From contig CAMPIF010000315.1 in NCBI GenBank assembly GCA_946886245.1, forward strand, positions 1 through 5,683: a stretch of 5,683 nucleotides of DNA, in the 5' to 3' direction. Within the stretch, counting starts at the first letter, position 1; each line of letters opens with the position of its first letter. This DNA comes from Ectopseudomonas composti. GTDB taxonomy: Bacteria > Pseudomonadota > Gammaproteobacteria > Pseudomonadales > Pseudomonadaceae. The notes beneath the pieces were generated by a model. The model had not been told where the DNA came from. It did no database searches and saw nothing but the letters and a program-made list of their open reading frames with translations. The position numbers and the translations under genes are program-made. Of this stretch, positions 1 to 4,601 are shown one piece after another.

Positions 1-425
1 GCCTGAGCGTCGCTATCATCGGCCAGCAGGCGAAAGCCCTCGAACCGGAACTCCGGCGCCACGCTGCAACCGACCAGCGTGTAGGCACCCGTCGAGCGCG
101 CCGCCTGCCAGGCATGGGCCGCCACCGCGCGCTGCGGCATCTGCCCTTCTGCCGCTGGCCCGAGCAACTCGCAACGCACCGCGTCGGGAGTGTCGGCGAT
201 CAACAACTGCAGGGGGTCGCCCTCGTGAAAATGCCACAGCTCATCGGCGTCGACCCGATGCCAGCGGCTGACCGCATCACCTGGCAGCAGGAACAGAATG
301 GCGCTGGAAGCCGCCCGGCCCTGAGCATCGCGCTGCGCCGAAACGAACAGACGACGGTAGTAACCGCCCTCGGGATGCGCGGCAAGCCCGAGGCTGTCGA
401 TCAACTGGCGAGCGCGCGGGTGCAC
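1..425 (-). CDS. Cupin_5 (DUF985) family protein, 3' part outside window
   Basis: The first 141 residues can be read from a GTG start at 425-423; the gene runs off the left edge with no stop. The protein shows the DUF985/cupin_5 pattern: LGLAAHPEGGYYRR (residues 12-25), a strand ending in AILFLLPGD (42-50), the core RWHRVDADELWHFHEGDPL (54-72) with metal-type His56, His65 and His67, then WQAARSTGAYTLVGCSVAPEF (106-126, key W106, G119, P124). The family is a small beta-barrel of about 150-170 residues whose biochemical role is poorly defined. The start is well fixed: an in-frame TGA lies four codons upstream, and a GAAGG Shine-Dalgarno lies six bases before the GTG. The GTG begins one base after the flavodoxin stop, so the two genes are very probably co-transcribed and translationally coupled. 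Family assignment is confident; function is not inferred. Confidence 0.85.
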   Translation of the reverse strand, partial: MHPRARQLIDSLGLAAHPEGGYYRRLFVSAQRDAQGRAASSAILFLLPGDAVSRWHRVDADELWHFHEGDPLQLLIADTPDAVRCELLGPAAEGQMPQRAVAAHAWQAARSTGAYTLVGCSVAPEFRFEGFRLLADDSDAQ

Positions 426-426
426 G

Positions 427-876
427 TCAGGCCTTCAGCGCTGCCACGAAGGCTTGCAGCCAGGGTTCGGCATCGGTTTCAGGCGTGACGGTTTCGCTGG
501 AGTCCAGGCGCAGCATGTCCACCACTTCGCGCAAGCCCAGCTCGGCATACAACTCACGCATCAGTTCACCGCCACCGCAGAAGGTGTCATAGCTGGAGTC
601 GCCCAGCGCCAGCACTGCAGCCGGCTTGCCGCTCCAGGCCGGCAAACGGTCTCTGATTTCGCTGTACAGCGGCAGCAGGTTGTCCGGCAGTTCACCCATG
701 CCGGTGGTGGACGTCACGGTGAGCAAGGCGTCCGGCGCGAAGGCCAGCAGCTCCTCGAGGCTCATGTTCGACTTGTGCCAGGCGTCCAGCCCGGCGGCCT
801 TGAGCTGGCGCTCGGCGTGGCGAGCGACTTCCTCGGCCGTGCCGTAGACCGAGCCCGAGAGAATGGCGACTTTCAT
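427..876 (-). CDS. Small flavodoxin (MioC-like)
   Basis: A 149-residue FMN-binding flavodoxin, a soluble cytoplasmic one-electron carrier. The N-terminal phosphate loop SGSVYGTAEEVA (residues 7-18) matches the T/S-G-S-x-x-G-T-A signature. TSTTGMGELPDN (55-66) and ALGDSSYDTFCGGG (90-103) are the two loops that sandwich the isoalloxazine ring. The length is that of short-chain flavodoxins without a reductase domain. The ATG at 876 is preferred over a much longer in-frame extension upstream, because GGAG lies six bases before it and the homology begins exactly there; the extension would run through the oppositely oriented LOV gene. The partner reductase and substrate are unknown; MioC of E. coli has been linked to biotin synthase. 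The order flavodoxin ... folM-folE also occurs in P. aeruginosa as I recall it (PA3435 onward). No good -35 is visible for this gene, only a CATAAT-like -10 at 908-913. Confidence 0.9.
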   Translation of the reverse strand: MKVAILSGSVYGTAEEVARHAERQLKAAGLDAWHKSNMSLEELLAFAPDALLTVTSTTGMGELPDNLLPLYSEIRDRLPAWSGKPAAVLALGDSSYDTFCGGGELMRELYAELGLREVVDMLRLDSSETVTPETDAEPWLQAFVAALKA

Positions 877-920
877 GACAACTCCGGAAACAGGAAAAAC
901 GCCGCGTATTATGCCGCAAG

Positions 921-948
921 TGGACAGGCCGACCCGATGTTTTAGAAT
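921..948 (+). promoter_or_regulatory. Sigma70-like promoter of the LOV gene
   Basis: TGGACA (921-926) and TAGAAT (943-948) are separated by 16 bases; each differs from the sigma70 consensus by one base. Transcription would start near 955, leaving a leader of about 24 bases that contains GGAA (967-970) eight bases before the LOV ATG. No TGTACA-type box is seen in the 876-979 gap, so the photoreceptor gene looks constitutively transcribed, unlike the regulator gene. Confidence 0.6.
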
Positions 949-978
949 GCAGCGCATAGCCATCGCGGAACCGGACTC

Positions 979-1437
979 ATGATCAATGCCAAACTGCTGC
1001 AACTGGTAGTCGACGCCTCCAACGATGGAATCGTGGTGGCCGAGCAGGAGGGCGACGACAACATCCTGATCTATGCCAACGCGGCGTTCGAACGCCTGAC
1101 CGGCTACGCCAGTGACGACATTCTCTATCAGGACTGCCGCTTCCTGCAGGCAGGCGATCGCGCGCAGCTTGGGCTGCAGGCCATTCGCGACGCGGTCAAG
1201 GCGAACAAGCCCTGTCGGCAGATCATTCGTAACTACCGCAAAGATGGCAGCGCGTTCTGGAACGAGCTGTCGATCACGCCGGTGCTCAACGAAAGCGACC
1301 AACTGACCTACTACATCGGTATCCAGAAGGACGTCACCGAACAGGTCGAAGCCAAGCAGCGGGTGCGTGAGCTGGAGGCACAAGTAGCCGAGCTGAAGGC
1401 CGAGCTGGCGCGCCTTGAAAAGCTGACGAACGGATAA
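979..1437 (+). CDS. Short LOV blue-light photoreceptor (PpSB1-LOV-like)
   Basis: A 152-residue protein made of one LOV (PAS-type) domain plus a C-terminal helix and no output domain. The photoactive site is YQDCRFLQ, with Cys53 placed to form the flavin C4a adduct under blue light. Expected FMN contacts are present: Arg54, Gln57, Arg61, Asn85 and Asn95 (in RNYRKDGSAFWNE) and Gln116 (in IGIQKDVT). Residues 119-149 form a predicted J-alpha coiled coil with Leu132, Val136, Leu139, Leu143 and Leu146 in heptad positions, suggesting a parallel dimer; this tail is about ten residues longer than that of P. putida PpSB1-LOV (142 aa). Residue 66, Arg in PpSB1-LOV and linked there to very slow dark recovery, is Leu here. 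Short LOV proteins must signal through a partner; in P. putida they are needed for class II LitR-controlled light induction, and such a regulator lies 1.1 kb away. It is followed after 54 bases by the PilZ-like gene on the same strand. Confidence 0.95.
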   Translation: MINAKLLQLVVDASNDGIVVAEQEGDDNILIYANAAFERLTGYASDDILYQDCRFLQAGDRAQLGLQAIRDAVKANKPCRQIIRNYRKDGSAFWNELSITPVLNESDQLTYYIGIQKDVTEQVEAKQRVRELEAQVAELKAELARLEKLTNG

Positions 1438-1491
1438 AACTATCCTGCGCCAGCGCAGTCAGATGGGTTTGACCCTGCGCAGTCTCATTCC

Positions 1492-2100
1492 ATGCAAAGC
1501 GACCCGCTGCTGACTCAGGACGAACTGGATTTCATCCAGACGATCCTCTTCAAACCTCCGCAAAAGCGGCGCTCTAGCGCAGTGCCGCCGTTGACTCTGG
1601 GCGAGCAACTCAGTGAGCTTCTGGCGCGCCTGGGCAATGAAGAGCAGCTGAGCCTGGACACCCATACCAACAATCAGCACCTGAGCTTTCCTCTGCACCT
1701 GATCCAGGACGGCCACCGCCAGTCGCGTCTGGAACTGGGAGCACCGCTGATCTTCGAACAAGGCGTAAGCGAACGCCCGTGGCGTCTCGTTCTGCCCACG
1801 GCGCTGGCACTGCTGGACGGCAGCGACCAACCCAGTGGCCTGCAAGCGCTGGAGCTATCGAACAGTGGAATCCTGGTGGAGTACAGCAGAACAGGCACGC
1901 CGGCCAAGGATCAGTTGCTGCAGCTGATCTTGCCCCGGGAGCGCCGCGTTCAACTGCGCGCGCGGCTGGCAAGACGCGTCAGCCAGAAGCGTTACGCCTA
2001 CAGCCTGCAGACGCTGCATACGGAAGATGAGCAGACCCTGCGTCAGTACCTGTTCGAACAGCACAGCGAACAACAGTCGCAGACCGCAGCAGTCAGCTGA
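1492..2100 (+). CDS. PilZ-like domain protein, putative c-di-GMP effector
   Basis: A 202-residue cytoplasmic protein with no signal peptide or membrane segment. Residues 1-85 are a charged, mostly helical region of unknown nature. Residues 93-190 look like a PilZ barrel: a short basic stretch RPWR (95-98) where PilZ proteins carry RxxxR; ELSNSGILVEY (121-131), which fits the D/N-x-S-x-x-G strand motif; then LPRERRVQLRARLARRV (147-163) and a final HTEDEQTLRQYLFEQH (176-191), typical of the closing strand and helix. The first motif is degenerate, so c-di-GMP binding is uncertain. No strong Shine-Dalgarno precedes the ATG at 1492, but upstream sequence offers no better start. It lies 54 bases after the LOV gene with no visible terminator and is probably co-transcribed with it. 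It could instead be an uncharacterised conserved Pseudomonas protein with only a PilZ-like fold. Confidence 0.7.
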   Translation: MQSDPLLTQDELDFIQTILFKPPQKRRSSAVPPLTLGEQLSELLARLGNEEQLSLDTHTNNQHLSFPLHLIQDGHRQSRLELGAPLIFEQGVSERPWRLVLPTALALLDGSDQPSGLQALELSNSGILVEYSRTGTPAKDQLLQLILPRERRVQLRARLARRVSQKRYAYSLQTLHTEDEQTLRQYLFEQHSEQQSQTAAVS

Positions 2101-2121
2101 AGCCCTGTACCCTGGGTCGCC

Positions 2122-3075
2122 TCAGGTATCCAGATGACCCGCCAGGAACTGCTGCATACGCCGCTGCATCAGGCGCCCTTCGTTACCCAGGCAGGCAATG
2201 GGCGAACCGGCCAGACTCTCCTCCGCCAGATCGGCACTGTCACCGGCCAGCAGCAGCGGACATGCCAGACCCAGCGCCAGGCGCGCCAGTTGCCGTGGGA
2301 ACTCCTCGCCTGGCGGCTGGTTGCTGAAGATCACCAGCGCCTGGGGCTGCATGCGTTCACAGACCAGGGCCAGATCGGTCATGGGTACGCCAGGCCCCAT
2401 CACCGACACGCCGACGTCCTGATTGCCCAACAACAACGCCGCAACCAGCAACTCCAGCTCCCGACAGTGGCCCGGTAGCGCCACCAGCAGCACGCGCTCA
2501 CGCGAGTCATCGCGCCCCAACTGCAGACGCTGCCAGCAGCGCCCACGCAGGAAGCCGTCGAGCATCAGCCACTCGCCGCGCAGGCCGACTTCGTCCTGGC
2601 GCAGCAGCAGTTCCTGCCAGACCGGCATGAAAATGTCCTGGAACACCACCGGCAGCGGGTAGCAGGAGAAAATCTGCCCATACAAGCGCTCGAGACGAGG
2701 CTCATCGAAGTTCTGCAGCGCACTGCGCACCTGGCCCTGCCACTGACTCCAGTCGTCACTGCTGACTTCGTTGTAGGCCGGCGTGGCGACGCTGCGAGTG
2801 CTGGCGCTCTTGGCCAGGATCGAACCGACCTTGCTGACCGCGACGCCGCGCTCGATCCAGGCGAGGATGCTGCGCACGGCATCGATATCGGCCTGTGAAT
2901 AGAGACGATGGCCGCTGTCGGTACGCGTCGGTTGAATCAGGCCGTAACGCCGTTCCCAGGCACGCAGGGTGACCGGATTGACGCCGGTAAGGCGAGAAAC
3001 CTCACGGATGGGGAACAGCTCTTCCTGCTTCAAAGCGCTGGACGCAAGCGATGTGACGGAGGCGAGTTCTGGCAT
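2122..3075 (-). CDS. Class II LitR (CarH/PplR-like) MerR-family regulator
   Basis: A 317-residue transcription regulator. Residues 21-87 are a MerR winged helix (FPIREVSRLTGVNPVTLRAW, then RRYGL, GHRLYS and a helix ending near VGSIL). Residues about 113-188 match the four-helix bundle and 194-316 the Rossmann-like cobalamin domain of CarH/LitR. The cobalamin residues are lost: the W...EH motif reads Leu158...Glu-Trp169, and ExHxxG reads H-C-R-E-L-E (203-208), so the His ligand is Arg205. This is the class II, B12-independent form. In P. putida such proteins (PplR1-3) act with short LOV photoreceptors on light-induced genes, and PplR3 lies beside PpSB1-LOV as here. The start is uncertain: ATGs also occur at 3111 and 3087; 3075 is chosen because a -10-like TACAAT at 3110-3115 would place the earlier ATG upstream of the transcript, and the extra residues are hydrophobic and unlike the family. 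No start has a good Shine-Dalgarno. Divergent from DUF393. Confidence 0.9.
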   Translation of the reverse strand: MPELASVTSLASSALKQEELFPIREVSRLTGVNPVTLRAWERRYGLIQPTRTDSGHRLYSQADIDAVRSILAWIERGVAVSKVGSILAKSASTRSVATPAYNEVSSDDWSQWQGQVRSALQNFDEPRLERLYGQIFSCYPLPVVFQDIFMPVWQELLLRQDEVGLRGEWLMLDGFLRGRCWQRLQLGRDDSRERVLLVALPGHCRELELLVAALLLGNQDVGVSVMGPGVPMTDLALVCERMQPQALVIFSNQPPGEEFPRQLARLALGLACPLLLAGDSADLAEESLAGSPIACLGNEGRLMQRRMQQFLAGHLDT

Positions 3076-3109
3076 GGCTTCGGGCATCACGGCAACGAAT
3101 ATGAGAGGC

Positions 3110-3138
3110 ATTGTAACCCAGCTAAGGCAGGCTTACAT
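3110..3138. promoter_or_regulatory. Overlapping face-to-face promoters, regulator / DUF393
   Basis: On the plus strand TTGTAA (3111-3116) and TACATT (3134-3139) are 17 bases apart, placing a start near 3146, about 20 bases before the DUF393 ATG. On the minus strand the same bases read ATGTAA (3138-3133) and TACAAT (3115-3110), again 17 apart, giving a start near 3103 for the regulator. Each strand's -35 would be the other strand's -10, so the two promoters could not be used at once. The elements match consensus only moderately, and an alternative regulator promoter begins at TTGTAC (3156-3151). Confidence 0.4.
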
Positions 3139-3155
3139 TGTGCAAGAACTGTACA
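3132..3155. promoter_or_regulatory. Candidate LitR/PplR direct-repeat operator, regulator / DUF393
   Basis: TGTACA (3150-3155) and CTTACA (3132-3137) are separated by exactly 12 bases, the spacing of the P. putida PplR1 site, recalled as T(G/A)TACA-N12-TGTA(C/T)A. The left half-site has two mismatches read on the plus strand; on the minus strand it reads TGTAAG. A further TGTAAC lies at 3112-3117. The site covers the -10 region of the DUF393 promoter and lies upstream of the regulator start, so binding could control both genes and give autoregulation. Confidence 0.5.
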
Positions 3156-3165
3156 AGGTGATTTC

Positions 3166-3603
3166 ATGCATAACCTTGCTTGGCCATTGACCCTCTACTA
3201 CGACGGCGACTGTCCGCTCTGCGCACGCGAAATCGGCATGCTCAGGCGACATGCGTCACCCCTGCGACTGCTGCTGGTGGATATTGCTGCCGCTGACTTC
3301 GATCCGCTGCCGCTGGGGGTATCCCTGAGCGCGATGCAGGATCGTCTGCACGCACGCTGGGCCGATGGCGAATGGGTGCTGGGCCTTGATGCCAGCCTGT
3401 GGAGCTGGGAGGCGGCCGGACTGGGAAGCTGGGTGGCGCCGCTGCGCTGGCGACCGCTGCGTCCGCTGCTGGAGTGGGGCTATCGCTTGTTCTGCCGCCT
3501 GCGCCCCCATTTGGCACGACTCCCGCACCCTGACGGTGCAGCACGTTGCCAGGAAGGCAAGGCTTGCTCCGGCCGACGCCCGCCATCAGGCAGGGCTGGC
3601 TAA
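3166..3603 (+). CDS. DUF393 / DCC-family thiol-disulfide oxidoreductase-like protein
   Basis: A 145-residue protein of the DUF393 family (YuxK-like), named for the DxxCxxC motif. Here YYDGDCPLCAREI (residues 11-23) has Cys16 and Cys19 in the expected place just after the first strand, as in a thioredoxin-like redox centre. DGEWVLGLDA (67-76) is the second conserved block. Substrate and partners are unknown for the family. The ATG at 3166 is chosen because AAGGTG lies five bases upstream and family homology begins within ten residues; the open frame extends further upstream, through the oppositely oriented regulator. The tail after residue 120 (HPDGAARCQEGKACSGRRPP) is Arg/Gly/Cys-rich and low in complexity, and may be a drifted C-terminus; the usual final family motif is weak. 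The gene probably belongs to the light-controlled set because a TGTACA box sits 11 bases before its ATG. Confidence 0.85.
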   Translation: MHNLAWPLTLYYDGDCPLCAREIGMLRRHASPLRLLLVDIAAADFDPLPLGVSLSAMQDRLHARWADGEWVLGLDASLWSWEAAGLGSWVAPLRWRPLRPLLEWGYRLFCRLRPHLARLPHPDGAARCQEGKACSGRRPPSGRAG

Positions 3604-3641
3604 TTTCCGCAAAACGGGAATAATCCTTGCTGCGTTCTTCG

Positions 3642-3666
3642 TCGAGCACACCACCCCCGTGCTCGA
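3642..3666 (+). other. Perfect 8-bp inverted repeat between DUF393 and ABM genes
   Basis: TCGAGCAC (3642-3649) and GTGCTCGA (3659-3666) are exact reverse complements around a nine-base loop. No T-run follows (the next bases are TCGCGCCC), so it is a poor intrinsic terminator. It could slow transcription, protect the mRNA end or bind a dimeric protein. The 114-base gap has no convincing promoter and no TGTACA box, which suggests the ABM gene is read at least partly from the DUF393 promoter. Confidence 0.4.
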
Positions 3667-3717
3667 TCGCGCCCAATGCCGTACCCCGGCTGACGGCAAC
3701 ACTCGAGGAGATACACA

Positions 3718-4284
3718 ATGTCCCCCGTTACCTTGATGGTGGCGCGCCGCGTTGCCAATGGCCGTTATCACGATTTCATCGCCTGGCTACGTGAAGGCGA
3801 ACACCTGGCCACCGACTTCCCTGGCTACCTCGGCTCCGGCGTACTGGCACCGCCTGCCGGTGATGATGAGTTCCAGATCGTTTTCCGTTTCAGCGACGAA
3901 CAGACCATGGCTTCCTGGGAGCACTCGGCCTCGCGCCAGGCCTGGCTGCAGCGTGGTGCGGGACTTTTTGCCCAACCGCAGGAAAAGCGCGCTGTCGGCC
4001 TTGACGCCTGGTTCGGCAGTGCCCTGCGACGGCCGCCGCGCTGGAAGCAGAGCGTGGCGATCTGGCTGGCATTCTTTCCGGTATCCCTGGGCTTCAACCT
4101 GCTGCTGGGCCCCTGGCTGGCCGACCTGTCGCTGCTTGCCCGCGTGCTGTTGTCGACGCTGGCCTTGACGCCACTGATGACCTACTGGTTCATCCCACTT
4201 TCCACTCGCCTGCTCGAGCCCTGGCTGCAAGGTAACTACCCGCAGCGCCTGGGCAGACGAACCGCCAGCATCGGCAAGCCCTGA
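3718..4284 (+). CDS. ABM-domain protein with two C-terminal membrane helices (COG3224-type)
   Basis: A 188-residue protein. Residues 1-95 form an antibiotic biosynthesis monooxygenase (ABM) dimeric alpha/beta-barrel domain: VTLMVARRV (4-12), a helix with FIAWLREGEHLATDFPGYLGSG (20-41), then EFQIVFRFSDEQTMASWEHS (51-70), where W67 and the following helix are characteristic. Residues about 112-134 and 138-160 are hydrophobic enough for two membrane helices; WFIPLSTRLLEPWL (157-170) matches the conserved end of COG3224 proteins. The ABM domain should face the cytoplasm. The family has no settled substrate; heme-degrading and quinol-oxidising ABM relatives exist, but no specific active-site residues can be claimed here. 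The start is secure: AGGAG (3706-3710) is seven bases before the ATG. A hairpin terminator follows 18 bases after the stop. Confidence 0.85.
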   Translation: MSPVTLMVARRVANGRYHDFIAWLREGEHLATDFPGYLGSGVLAPPAGDDEFQIVFRFSDEQTMASWEHSASRQAWLQRGAGLFAQPQEKRAVGLDAWFGSALRRPPRWKQSVAIWLAFFPVSLGFNLLLGPWLADLSLLARVLLSTLALTPLMTYWFIPLSTRLLEPWLQGNYPQRLGRRTASIGKP

Positions 4285-4302
4285 AAGCATCCATTTCTAT
4301 CC

Positions 4303-4333
4303 ATCGGCCAGCCTCGTGCTGGCCGATTTCGTT
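4303..4333 (+). terminator. Intrinsic terminator after the ABM gene
   Basis: ATCGGCCAGC (4303-4312) pairs perfectly with GCTGGCCGAT (4318-4327) around the loop CTCGT, and the downstream arm runs into TTTCGTT. The GC-rich 10-bp stem is strong; the T-tract is short and broken, so some read-through toward folM is possible. The stem is symmetrical, but no T-rich tract favours the minus strand and no gene there needs it. Confidence 0.7.
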
Positions 4334-4375
4334 GTACAAATGGCCAATAGCTGTACAAAAGCAACAGTGCGTACA
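4332..4375. promoter_or_regulatory. Cluster of three TGTACA half-sites, possible LitR operator/promoter
   Basis: TGTACA occurs at 4333-4338 and 4352-4357 (13 bases between), then CGTACA at 4370-4375 (12 bases after the second). The second pair matches the recalled PplR1 site with one mismatch. The first two boxes also make a promoter-like pair, TTGTAC (4332-4337) and TACAAA (4354-4359) with a 16-base spacer, readable toward folM. The cluster lies immediately after the ABM terminator, about 230-270 bases before the folM start. Confidence 0.5.
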
Positions 4376-4482
4376 GGTAAAGCACAAAAAAGCCCTCTCC
4401 GCCTCATCATTAAAAAACCTTAAAATTCAGCGCCATAGGCAAAGTCACTGAGCCTGATAGCAAAACCACATGCCGCACATGG

Positions 4483-4509
4483 TTGTACAACTTGCGACTC
4501 TGGTATAGC
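4483..4509 (+). promoter_or_regulatory. Candidate light-controlled promoter of folM-folE
   Basis: TGTACA (4484-4489) and GGTATA (4502-4507) are 12 bases apart, matching the recalled PplR1 direct repeat with one mismatch. The same bases supply TTGTAC (4483-4488) as a -35 and TATAGC (4504-4509) as a -10 with a short 15-base spacer, the kind of imperfect spacing often found at MerR-family-controlled promoters. Transcription would start near 4516, giving a folM leader of about 85 bases. Confidence 0.5.
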
Positions 4510-4528
4510 TTTATCCACGGTCTGGTGA

Positions 4529-4566
4529 GTACCGCCTGCCACTGGTCAGGTATCCCGAGGCGGTAC
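4529..4566 (+). promoter_or_regulatory. Stem-loop in the folM leader
   Basis: GTACCGCCT (4529-4537) and AGGCGGTAC (4558-4566) are exact reverse complements with a 20-base loop, 35 bases before the folM ATG and just after the predicted transcription start. No T-run follows, so it is not a normal terminator. It may stabilise the mRNA or regulate it. It resembles no riboswitch class I recognise. The AT-rich stretch 4381-4430 between this leader and the upstream TGTACA cluster holds no gene or clear promoter. Confidence 0.4.
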
Positions 4567-4601
4567 GAGCCAGGCCTTCATTTCTTTCCCACGAGTTGCA
4601 C

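Noticed and set aside
663..668. TGTACA hexamer inside the flavodoxin gene
   Set aside because: It lies in coding sequence (antisense of the LYSE codons) with no partner half-site noted at 12 bases; one chance hit is expected.
877..1383. In-frame upstream extension of the flavodoxin to 318 residues
   Set aside because: It runs antisense through the LOV gene, has no family similarity, and the ATG at 876 has a strong GGAG ribosome site.
1445..1484. Repeated GCGCAGTC (1453 and 1477) and small CTGCGC/GCGCAG hairpin between LOV and PilZ-like genes
   Set aside because: The hairpin loop is only two bases and no T-run follows; the 8-base repeat is short enough to be chance in GC-rich DNA.
2101..2121. 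Shared bidirectional terminator between the convergent PilZ-like and LitR genes
   Set aside because: Only weak 4-bp pairings are visible in the 21 bases and there is no T-run on either strand.
2908..3165. Upstream extension of the DUF393 frame
   Set aside because: It overlaps the regulator gene in antisense; the ATG at 3166 has AAGGTG at the right distance and begins at the family's N-terminus.
4190..4387. 65-residue minus-strand reading frame starting in the TGTACA region
   Set aside because: It crosses the terminator hairpin and the end of the ABM gene, has no ribosome site and reads as antisense shadow.
4470..4508. Twelve-codon ATG reading frame upstream of folM
   Set aside because: It overlaps the predicted promoter and would begin before the transcription start; no ribosome site.
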